Positions 44,897 to 51,864 of a DNA stretch of 52,802 bases are shown here, one piece after another (position 1 is the stretch's first letter; each line of letters opens with the position of its first letter). Made by a program: the position numbers and the translations under genes. Under the pieces are notes generated by a model, which saw nothing but the letters and a program-made list of their open reading frames with translations, ran no database searches and was not told where the DNA came from. Source of the DNA: an uncultured Pelagibacteraceae bacterium (lineage in GTDB: Bacteria; Pseudomonadota; Alphaproteobacteria; Pelagibacterales; Pelagibacteraceae); the NCBI GenBank assembly GCA_902573465.1, contig CACGJX010000001.1, positions 1-52,802 of the forward strand. The letters run 5' to 3'.

Positions 44897-45308
44897 TAGT
44901 ATCACAAAAATAGGGTTTAAATTTTGAGTAAATTTCATCAGGTATTTTTACTGGTTTACCTAAATCATTAACAAAGACTAAATGAACTTGTGCTTCAACT
45001 ATAGTGTCATCACCTTTAGTAATTATTTGATTCATAAAAAAAGATGTTTTAGTGATAGATTTAACAAAAGATCTTATAGTTAGTTCATCTTCAAGACTTG
45101 CAGGTTTTTTATATTCAATGTTGCAAGCTTTTACTATGATTAGTGAGCCAAAATCCTTTTTCACTTTTTGGTTACTGAACCCAATTGAATGGAGAGCTTC
45201 TGTTCTGGCTCTCTCTAAAAACTTTAAATAATTAGCATAATATACGACGCCTCCAGCATCAGTGTCTTCATAGTAAACTTTTAAAGTATGAAAAAAATTT
45301 TCATGCAT
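44886..45308 (-). CDS. ybgC: Acyl-CoA thioesterase of the YbgC/4-HBT family
   Basis: A 140-residue hot-dog thioesterase. The motif YYEDTDAGGVVYYANYLKFL (13-32) carries the catalytic Asp (D17), with FLERARTEALHSIG following. YbgC hydrolyses short acyl-CoA and is often linked to the Tol-Pal system, but no tol genes are adjacent here. It is convergent with the UDG gene (11-nt overlap). TATAAT-like sequence lies immediately ahead of the start. Confidence 0.88.
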   Translation of the reverse strand: MHENFFHTLKVYYEDTDAGGVVYYANYLKFLERARTEALHSIGFSNQKVKKDFGSLIIVKACNIEYKKPASLEDELTIRSFVKSITKTSFFMNQIITKGDDTIVEAQVHLVFVNDLGKPVKIPDEIYSKFKPYFCDTIKI

Positions 45309-45365
45309 AATATAATTATATCAAAAAAGTAAACTATTTAATAGAAACTAAGGTATAAGTATTTA

Positions 45366-45506
45366 ATGAATATATTTGTAATTTGGTTAGTGATGGTTAC
45401 CGCATGGAACTTTGGTTATCCACAAGCAAGTCCTTTAGAAGATGTTGTAGTAGCTGTTATACTTTCTTTATTTAATATTTATCTTAAAAAATATCTTAAA
45501 TTCTAA
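45366..45506 (+). CDS. Small membrane protein, 46 residues, unknown
   Basis: An ORF of 46 codons, starting MNIFVIWLVMVTAWNFGYPQ and ending NIYLKKYLKF. One strongly hydrophobic N-terminal segment and a second hydrophobic stretch (VVVAVILSLFN) are separated by GYPQASPLED. The stop directly abuts the stop of the convergent DUF3047 gene, with no gap. No family is recognised. Proline-containing loop and paired hydrophobic segments make a membrane hairpin likely. Confidence 0.5.
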   Translation: MNIFVIWLVMVTAWNFGYPQASPLEDVVVAVILSLFNIYLKKYLKF

Positions 45507-46157
45507 TTATTGAGATGAAAAATATATATTTTGAAAATAAGCTATAGATTTCATCTTTGAGTTATCAGTATCAGACATAATAGCAATTCCATCAAGCTCT
45601 TTAACATCTAGATCGTGTAATCTTCTAAAATCCTCTTTAACATTAGCCTTAACTGTTACCCATTCATTTAAATTATCTTTTGTGCTAGCTAGAACGTTGT
45701 CTATCGATTTTTTTGTATATGGACTTGGAAAATTTGCCCCAACTTCATTATTGCTTGAGAAAACATAATTAATTGCTCTATTTGATAGTGGTGTAGCTCC
45801 AGTTTTTTTAATAACAAAAACTCTTGCTGCAAAATCATGCCCTTTTTTTGTATTTTCTTTAATTCCTGACAGATCTTTCTCAATTTTCCAAGTTATGTTT
45901 ATAAACGGGGTATTATCTAAGTCTATCTTGATCTCTTTTCCAAGGCCAGAGGCAGAATTATCAGCAACCGATTTCAAATAATTTCCGTTATCATTAGTTC
46001 CAACGGTATAAAGTGTTTTATTATCAGCCCCTCTTACCTTTCTAACTTTAAGTTCTGTGAGCTCTTTTTCAGTAAAATTAAAAACTCGTAATTCATCTGC
46101 TAAAGATAAGTTAATAGATAAAATTGTGATGATTAAAATATTTAATAAAATTTTCAT
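45507..46157 (-). CDS. DUF3047 family protein, exported
   Basis: A 216-residue protein with a signal peptide (about 1-20, LLNILIITILSINLSLA). The mature part carries typical DUF3047 marks: ITWKIEKDLSG (W near residue 90), GHDFAARVFVIKKTG, and INYVFSSNNEVGANFPSPY, ending ELDGIAIMSDTDNSKMKSIA and IYF. The fold appears to be a single beta-rich domain of unknown function in the periplasm. Divergent from the 45-residue ORF upstream. Confidence 0.8.
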   Translation of the reverse strand: MKILLNILIITILSINLSLADELRVFNFTEKELTELKVRKVRGADNKTLYTVGTNDNGNYLKSVADNSASGLGKEIKIDLDNTPFINITWKIEKDLSGIKENTKKGHDFAARVFVIKKTGATPLSNRAINYVFSSNNEVGANFPSPYTKKSIDNVLASTKDNLNEWVTVKANVKEDFRRLHDLDVKELDGIAIMSDTDNSKMKSIAYFQNIYFSSQ

Positions 46158-46240
46158 AAAAAATAAAAAAAAATTCTTAATACATTATTTAGACAAAATT
46201 TAAACATTCAAAATTCAATATTCGGTTCTATATTAATAAT

Positions 46241-46378
46241 ATGAAGACAATATCGGCTTTTATACTCTTAATTTACTGGTCTATAATGATTTTTGCACCA
46301 GTTATGTCCAAAGACATTAAGTTAAGTAGAGCTAAAATTAATAATATCAAAATAGTTGAACAAAAACCAAGAAGTTAA
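46241..46378 (+). CDS. Small protein with single membrane segment, 45 residues
   Basis: An ORF of 45 codons, starting MKTISAFILLIYWSIMIFAP and ending IVEQKPRS. The N-terminus is one hydrophobic segment (about 5-22), either a signal or anchor, followed by a short basic tail. It fills the space between DUF3047 and the SDR gene, with its stop overlapping the SDR stop by 4 nt. No family is recognised. Confidence 0.45.
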   Translation: MKTISAFILLIYWSIMIFAPVMSKDIKLSRAKINNIKIVEQKPRS

Positions 46379-47127
46379 TAAGTAGAGCGACCACCACTTA
46401 TATCAAAGACTGCTGCTGTTGAAAAAGTGTTTTCCTCAGAAGAAAGCCAACAAATTAACGATGTAAACTCCTCAACTTCCAGAAATCTTCCTCTAGGTAC
46501 TTTTGATAGCATTCTTTGAACATGCTCTTTGGTCATTTGATCTAAAATTCTAGTCTTTGCGCCCGCTGGAGTGACTGCATTTACAGCTATATTCTTATCT
46601 GCTAGCTCTTTACCTAATGATTTAGTTAAACCTATAGCTCCTGCTTTTCCTACACTGTATGCACTAGCATTAGCATTTCCGTCTTTTCCAGCTACAGAGG
46701 CTACATTTACAATTCTACCATAATTATTTTTGATCATGTTTGGCACTATTGACCTGCAACAATTAAACGTTCCCATTACATTGATTTCTACAACTTTTTT
46801 CCACATCTCAATGTCATATTCCCACAGAGTAGCTGTGGGACCAGTTATGCCTGCATTGTTTATTAAAATATCAATATTAGAATTTTTTGTAATCTCCTTG
46901 ACAGTTTTATCAACTTCCTCATAAATGGAAACATCTACAATATGAGAGCTCAAATTAGAACTATCGATTTCTTTTATGGCTAAATCTATAGCTTTCGGAT
47001 CATTATCCCAAATTATAACCTTTGCACCAGATTTTAAAAAACGTTTTGTGATATCAAAACCAAATCCCTGGGCGCCTCCTGTTACAATTGCGGTTCTACT
47101 TTTAAAATCAAATTTAATTTTTTCCAT
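46375..47127 (-). CDS. Short-chain dehydrogenase/reductase (SDR)
   Basis: The start is taken as the ATG at 47125-47127 (MEKIKFDFKS), 21 codons inside a longer frame that would run into the permease gene. It gives a 250-residue classical SDR: the NAD(P)-binding TGGAQGFG (17-24), NNAG (90-93), S144, Y157 and K161 (YxxxK). DNDP after the second strand suggests NAD rather than NADP preference. It resembles FabG-like enzymes that act on many hydroxy/keto substrates. Last gene of the TRAP-NCS1-SDR operon, 5 nt after the permease. Confidence 0.9.
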   Translation of the reverse strand: MEKIKFDFKSRTAIVTGGAQGFGFDITKRFLKSGAKVIIWDNDPKAIDLAIKEIDSSNLSSHIVDVSIYEEVDKTVKEITKNSNIDILINNAGITGPTATLWEYDIEMWKKVVEINVMGTFNCCRSIVPNMIKNNYGRIVNVASVAGKDGNANASAYSVGKAGAIGLTKSLGKELADKNIAVNAVTPAGAKTRILDQMTKEHVQRMLSKVPRGRFLEVEEFTSLICWLSSEENTFSTAAVFDISGGRSTY

Positions 47128-47132
47128 TTTTT

Positions 47133-48590
47133 TTATTTTCGGGCTAATAAGAAGTAAGTAAAAGCAGATATGGAAGCTCCTATAATCCAAGAAAATGACT
47201 GAAGAAACATTAAATTAGTATTCCAAATAGTTGAAGCCGAAAAGATAAATCCTAAAATTACAGAGTATACTGCTTTTATATGCCACCCCCCACTATAATA
47301 ATAAATACCATTATTTTCTAAAGAATAAATATCTTTATTATTTAATTTGCCTTTTTGAATATAATAAAAATCAAAAATCATTATTCCAAAAAGAGGTCCA
47401 AAAAAAGCTCCAAATGTATCAATAAAAGATAAAGCACCTACTTGACTTAGAAAAGTTAACCAGAATATTCCTGCTACAAATCCTATAATAGTTATTATGA
47501 AACCTGCGCTTTTAACAGATAAAGAAAAAGGTAAAAAATTAATCAATGTGTATTGAGATGGAATAAAGTTAACTATCAAATTGGTTGAAGCAGAAGCAAC
47601 TATTATAAAAATTAAAGCTAAAACAATCAAAAATAAATCATCTAATTTTCCAATAATGTCCGTAGGATTTGTAAGTATTCTAGTTAAATTTTCAGGATCT
47701 TGTTTTAAAAAAGCATCCATACCTGAAACTATAAATAAAGCAGAAAAAGAAAAGATTATCAAATTTAATATTAAACTTAGATTTCCTTTTTTAAGCTGAC
47801 TTTCATTTTTTACATATCTTGAAAAATCTCCAAAACTTAAAATTACAATTGAAAAATATGCAAAAACTGTGCTCGTCACTGTCATTAATGGTCCAAAATT
47901 ATTTTTATCAAGAAAATTTTCTGTATTTAATAATCCTAAAAATGCTTGTGTAGTAAATTTAACGTCACTAAGTAATACAGATAAAAAAAATAATAAAATT
48001 CCAAGATAAACTGTAATAGCTGAAAAAATAATAATCTTTTTATTCATATTCATTCCTATACTAAATAAAAATCCTTGAAAAATTATTGCTGTGATAATTG
48101 CAACCCAATCAATTAAGTTCATTCCTAAAAAGAATATAAGAAAAATTTGTTTATCAAGTATTGCAGGCTCTATAGAAAAAAATGATATTCTAATTAAGTA
48201 ACTAAATGCTTTTGATAAAAAATATGTTTGAATACCAAATAAAAAAACACCAACCAAAAATCTTATTAAACCAAAGTATTTTGCTCCAATAACACCCAAC
48301 GAAGACCGTAATAGAACAACAAAAGGCAGTCCGTGTTTAAGAGATGGTTTTCCTATCCAGTTTGAAAAAAGACAAACTAGTAATGCCCCTAATATTGTTC
48401 CAAAAAAAACAACAAAAGAATTAAGATTATAAATCAAATAAAGCGATGTTATTAATGAAAAACCTATAACACTCTGAATATTTACTCCCCAAAAACAAAA
48501 TAAAACTTTCCAATCCCAATTTTTGTCATTTGGATTTACTGAAACTAAATCCCAGTTAGTTAGGTTTTTTTTTGTATTTTGAGGACTCAC
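47133..48590 (-). CDS. NCS1-family (nucleobase:cation symporter-1) permease
   Basis: A 485-residue protein with about 12 hydrophobic helices. Family features are LTNWDLVSVNPNDKNWDWKV at the start, FCFWGVNIQSVIGFSLITSL in helix 1, and LIDWVAIITAIIFQGFLFSI in the middle. NCS1 members bring in purines, pyrimidines, hydantoins or vitamins with Na or H; the substrate here is unknown. It lies between dctM and the SDR gene in the same operon, so two different carrier types share one unit. 25 nt separate it from dctM. Confidence 0.82.
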   Translation of the reverse strand: MSPQNTKKNLTNWDLVSVNPNDKNWDWKVLFCFWGVNIQSVIGFSLITSLYLIYNLNSFVVFFGTILGALLVCLFSNWIGKPSLKHGLPFVVLLRSSLGVIGAKYFGLIRFLVGVFLFGIQTYFLSKAFSYLIRISFFSIEPAILDKQIFLIFFLGMNLIDWVAIITAIIFQGFLFSIGMNMNKKIIIFSAITVYLGILLFFLSVLLSDVKFTTQAFLGLLNTENFLDKNNFGPLMTVTSTVFAYFSIVILSFGDFSRYVKNESQLKKGNLSLILNLIIFSFSALFIVSGMDAFLKQDPENLTRILTNPTDIIGKLDDLFLIVLALIFIIVASASTNLIVNFIPSQYTLINFLPFSLSVKSAGFIITIIGFVAGIFWLTFLSQVGALSFIDTFGAFFGPLFGIMIFDFYYIQKGKLNNKDIYSLENNGIYYYSGGWHIKAVYSVILGFIFSASTIWNTNLMFLQSFSWIIGASISAFTYFLLARK

Positions 48591-48615
48591 TTAGACAATA
48601 TAAAACTTAAAGTTT

Positions 48616-49950
48616 CTACTGTCCATATAAGAGAGTTGGTAACCAAAGAGCAATTTTAGGAAATATTATAATCAATACTAAACCGATGACTTGTAAGACC
48701 ATAAATTGCATCATTCCGTAATAAATATCTTTAAGATCCCATTCTGGAACAACTCCTTTTAAAAAATATGCAGATAAAGCTACTGGTGGAGATAACCAGG
48801 CAGTTTGTAAATTCACTGCAACTAATATTGCAAACCAAGTTAAATTAAATCCTAATGCTTCCACCAAAGGTAAGATAATTGGGACTATTATCATAACAAT
48901 AGGAACCCATTCTAATGGCCAGCCTAATAAAAAGATCATAACCATTATCATTGCTAGAATTAAATACTTGTTCATTTCTAGTCCTAATAAAAATTCAGTT
49001 AGCAAGGTTGGTGTTCCTAGTCTTGCAAAAACTGCACCAAAGAAATTTGAAGCTGCAACTAAAACCATAATTAAAGCTGTTATCTCTAAAGTTTTTACCA
49101 AAGCTTCTTGTAATTTAGACAGTGATAATTTTTTATAAGCTAAAGAGAGAATTAATGCTCCCATAGCACCACATCCTGCTGCTTCAGTTGGAGTTGCAAA
49201 TCCAAATAATATACTCCCCAAAGCTGCAAAAACTAAGGCCGCAGGGGGAACCAGGCCAAGGAAAAACTCAACCCAAACTTCTTTCATACTGGCAGCTCTC
49301 ATATCATCAGGTAACACCGGTCCTAACTTAGGATTAATCATACATCTTATTGTTGTGTAAGCTGCATATAAACTTGCAAGAAGTATTCCTGGTAAGATTG
49401 CAGCAGCAAATAAATCTATTACTGGGATTTCCATTATAGGGCCCATAACAACAAGCATAATGCTAGGTGGAATTAAAATACCCAAAGTTCCACCTGCAGT
49501 GATCGTACCTGCTGCTAGCTTAACGTCATAGCCTGATCTATTCATAGATTTAGCAGCCATAATTCCCAGAATTGTGACTGATGCACCTACAATACCTGTG
49601 GCTGCAGCGAAAATGACTGAAACAAACAAAACTGCGTAATATAGTGAACCCTTAACTTTTGCTAACATTAATTGAAAAGCTGAAAATAATCTTTCCATTA
49701 ATCCAGCTTGTTCCATCATTATCCCCATAAACACAAAGAGTGGCACGGCGGCAAGGGTTTGCTCAGTCATTACCATGGAAAATTGAAGTGTCATCAAATA
49801 AAAAACTAATTTTCCAAAACCAAGGTATCCAAAAACAAATCCTAAAAATATCAAAGTGAATGAAATTGGAAACCCTACAAAAATAGCAAAAAGCATTACA
49901 CCAACAAGAATAAAACCTAAAATTGCTGGATCAATTAACTCAGCTATCAT
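48616..49950 (-). CDS. TRAP transporter large membrane subunit (DctM type, TakM-like)
   Basis: A 444-residue, about 12-helix permease. Characteristic parts are AAVPLFVFMGIMMEQAG (about 67-83), FVSVIFAAATGIVGASVTILG, and AGGTLGILIPPSIMLVVMGP, with SPPVALSAYFLKGV near the end. Length and sequence fit the TRAP group with the large C-terminal loop, the TakM-like class. It overlaps dctQ by 4 nt. Confidence 0.92.
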   Translation of the reverse strand: MIAELIDPAILGFILVGVMLFAIFVGFPISFTLIFLGFVFGYLGFGKLVFYLMTLQFSMVMTEQTLAAVPLFVFMGIMMEQAGLMERLFSAFQLMLAKVKGSLYYAVLFVSVIFAAATGIVGASVTILGIMAAKSMNRSGYDVKLAAGTITAGGTLGILIPPSIMLVVMGPIMEIPVIDLFAAAILPGILLASLYAAYTTIRCMINPKLGPVLPDDMRAASMKEVWVEFFLGLVPPAALVFAALGSILFGFATPTEAAGCGAMGALILSLAYKKLSLSKLQEALVKTLEITALIMVLVAASNFFGAVFARLGTPTLLTEFLLGLEMNKYLILAMIMVMIFLLGWPLEWVPIVMIIVPIILPLVEALGFNLTWFAILVAVNLQTAWLSPPVALSAYFLKGVVPEWDLKDIYYGMMQFMVLQVIGLVLIIIFPKIALWLPTLLYGQ

Positions 49951-50567
49951 TGTTTATTATCCTCTCCTGGCCACTCACCTTTTTTAGCTGCCCAGTAACT
50001 TTTAAGTAATTCTGAGAAACCTTGAATAAGTAAAAAAATAATTCCAACCAATAAACAAGTTTTTATAGGCCACATGAAAGGCATCCATGTGGTATCCATA
50101 CCTCTTTCACCTCTTCTAATAGACTCCTCTACAAACCCAATTGTCATGTAAAGAAAAACCAAAAGACCAGGAAAATAAAATAATAAATATAGCCAAAAAT
50201 CTATTAAACCTTGAGTTTTTATTTTGAAATTTCTATATAAAAAATCTGCTCTGATGTGTACACCTCGAGAAAGTGCGTAACCAGCACCTAACATGAACAA
50301 TGCCCCATAAAGAAAACGACTAATGTCATAAGCCCAAATTGTGGGTGCTAAAAATAGTTTTCTTGCAAGAACTTCATAAGTCATTGCAAATATTAGTGGC
50401 ATCAATATCCAACAAACAATATTACCAATCCACTTACTAAATTTATCAATATTTATAATAGATTTAGCCATCCATGATGGCATATCACTCGGCATTTTAG
50501 CTGAACCACCTCGCCTTTCGGCAATCATTTCATCTGAAATATCTAGTTTACCAGGTTCTTCAGCCAT
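49947..50567 (-). CDS. TRAP transporter small membrane subunit (DctQ type, TakQ-like)
   Basis: A 206-residue protein with four helices, longer than usual DctQ (about 160-180) because of a polar N-terminus (LDISDEMIAERRGGSAKMPS). Helix stretches: WIGNIVCWILMPLIFAMTYEV and FLYGALFMLGAGYALSRGVH (with RADF following), then GLIDFWLYLLFYFPGLLVFL and TCLLVGIIFLLIQGFSELL. This long form pairs with TakP-type binding proteins. The start lies 19 nt after a terminator hairpin. Confidence 0.88.
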   Translation of the reverse strand: MAEEPGKLDISDEMIAERRGGSAKMPSDMPSWMAKSIINIDKFSKWIGNIVCWILMPLIFAMTYEVLARKLFLAPTIWAYDISRFLYGALFMLGAGYALSRGVHIRADFLYRNFKIKTQGLIDFWLYLLFYFPGLLVFLYMTIGFVEESIRRGERGMDTTWMPFMWPIKTCLLVGIIFLLIQGFSELLKSYWAAKKGEWPGEDNKQ

Positions 50568-50586
50568 AAAATTCTAGTTAAAAAAA

Positions 50587-50615
50587 TTAGAGCGGACTGT
50601 AAAAGTCCGCTCTAA
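50587..50615 (-). terminator. Rho-independent terminator or attenuator between takP-like gene and dctQ
   Basis: A perfect 12-bp stem (arms 50587-50598 and 50604-50615, core AGAGCGGACT/AGTCCGCTCT) with a 5-nt loop. On the minus strand it is followed by seven T residues (plus A at 50580-50586), the standard intrinsic terminator form. The position is 22 nt after the binding-protein stop and 19 nt before dctQ. It probably lets most transcripts end after the binding-protein gene, giving much more binding protein than permease. Confidence 0.82.
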
Positions 50616-50636
50616 AAAATCAAGATTAATTACTGA

Positions 50637-51731
50637 TTACTTTAATGTTGCAGCGTGAGCCATTCCGAGCTTCGCATTAGACATTTGAGCACCGCTCCAG
50701 AAAGGAACAGCAACATCAGCAAAGTTTTTCATTGAAGTATAAACTTCATTGAAGAATTTGTTCTTCTCTGCGTTTTTATTCAATGTAGCTTTTGCAGCTG
50801 CCATGTACTCTGTAAAGTAGTCTGATGGAGTATCTTCTAATTTTACCCCATGTTTAGTAGTAAGTTCTTGTAATGCTTTTCCGTTTTCATAGATTCTGTA
50901 ACTTAAAGATTTAGCTAATGAAGCATTAGCTGCAACTTCAAGAGACTTTTTCTCATGAGCACTCATAGCATTATAAGTTTTTCCAGTAATGTAAAAGTCA
51001 GCATTTACTACCACTTGGTGTAAACCTTGTAGATAATAGTGCTTTAATACTTTTTGGAAACCAAATGTTAAGTCTGGTTTAGGACAACACCACTCAGCAG
51101 CATCAATAGTTCCTGCCTCAAGAGCTGGTAGAATATCTCCACCACCCATTGCAACAGATGCTATACCAATGTCTTTGTATGTTTGTCCTGGAATTCCTGG
51201 GGGAGTTCTGAACTTATATTTTCTAAAGTCAGCCATATCTTTAATTGGTTTTGGAAACCAACCTAAAGCTTCTGGACCAACTGGTTGAAGCATAAATCCT
51301 TTGATATCTCTTCCCATTTCTTTCCAAAGTTGATCGTATAATTCTTTACCACCACCATATTGAAACCATGATAAAAACGCTAAGTTGTCGATACCAACTC
51401 CTCCACCAGCTACTGGCGAACCAAATAACATAGCAGCAGGGTGATCACCTGACCAATAGTGTGTCCATGCGAAACCACAATCAATCAATCCTTTATCAAC
51501 AGCATCTAGAGTTTCTTTAACTCCCACAACTGCACCTGCTGGTAAAATTTCAAATTTTAACGAACCAGATGTAAGTTCTGTTACTGTATCAGTAAAGTCC
51601 TTTAACATTTTAACTTCATCAGCTTTAGTGTTAAGAACTGTCTGACATTTTAGTGTTTTTGCAGCATTAGCACTAGATACAAATCCAAGTACCAAAACAG
51701 TTGCAAACAACATTGAAATGATTTTTTTCAT
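50637..51731 (-). CDS. TRAP transporter substrate-binding protein, TakP type
   Basis: A 364-residue periplasmic protein with a signal peptide (about 1-23, LFATVLVLGFVSSANA). It resembles TakP, a 2-oxo acid binding protein: GPEALGWFPKPI (152-163), FRTPPGIPGQTYKDIGI (174-190, with the carboxylate-binding R175), GGGDILPALEAGTIDAAEW (196-214). E213 and W214 match the TakP Na/keto-acid residues; the next positions are C215-C216, where TakP-type proteins usually have V-G. It is the first gene of the operon. RBS GAGGAAA stands before the ATG. Substrate inferred as a 2-oxo acid or related monocarboxylate. Confidence 0.9.
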   Translation of the reverse strand: MKKIISMLFATVLVLGFVSSANAAKTLKCQTVLNTKADEVKMLKDFTDTVTELTSGSLKFEILPAGAVVGVKETLDAVDKGLIDCGFAWTHYWSGDHPAAMLFGSPVAGGGVGIDNLAFLSWFQYGGGKELYDQLWKEMGRDIKGFMLQPVGPEALGWFPKPIKDMADFRKYKFRTPPGIPGQTYKDIGIASVAMGGGDILPALEAGTIDAAEWCCPKPDLTFGFQKVLKHYYLQGLHQVVVNADFYITGKTYNAMSAHEKKSLEVAANASLAKSLSYRIYENGKALQELTTKHGVKLEDTPSDYFTEYMAAAKATLNKNAEKNKFFNEVYTSMKNFADVAVPFWSGAQMSNAKLGMAHAATLK

Positions 51732-51748
51732 TATATTTCCTCTTGTTA

Positions 51749-51795
51749 GTTAAATTTAACAACAACATACAATCAGAAAAACAAAGGTCGTACAA
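51749..51795 (-). promoter_or_regulatory. Predicted takP-operon promoter with operator-like palindrome
   Basis: On the minus strand TTGTAC (plus 51790-51795) and TTGTAT (51767-51772) are 17 bp apart. Transcription would start near 51760, right at the perfect 12-bp palindrome GTTAAATTTAAC (51749-51760), which is flanked by TTGTT and AACAA. A repressor bound there would sit over +1 to +12, just ahead of the ribosome site. The -10 match is only moderate and the palindrome is all but AT. The divergent GMC gene has TATAAA at 51840-51845 as a possible -10. Confidence 0.4.
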
Positions 51796-51864
51796 GTGAC
51801 AATTGATTAATATGAGTGTAAAGATGAACAAATGAGATTTATAAAAATAACTTTTCAACTATAG

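Noticed and set aside
47128..47190. N-terminal extension of the SDR gene by 21 codons
   Set aside because: It overlaps the permease gene by about 60 nt and has no similarity to SDR starts; the ATG at 47125-47127 gives a normal SDR N-terminus.
51673..51858. 61-codon minus-strand ORF over the takP start
   Set aside because: It overlaps the signal-peptide region of the TakP-type gene in another frame, contains the palindrome and promoter region, and shows no protein-like features.
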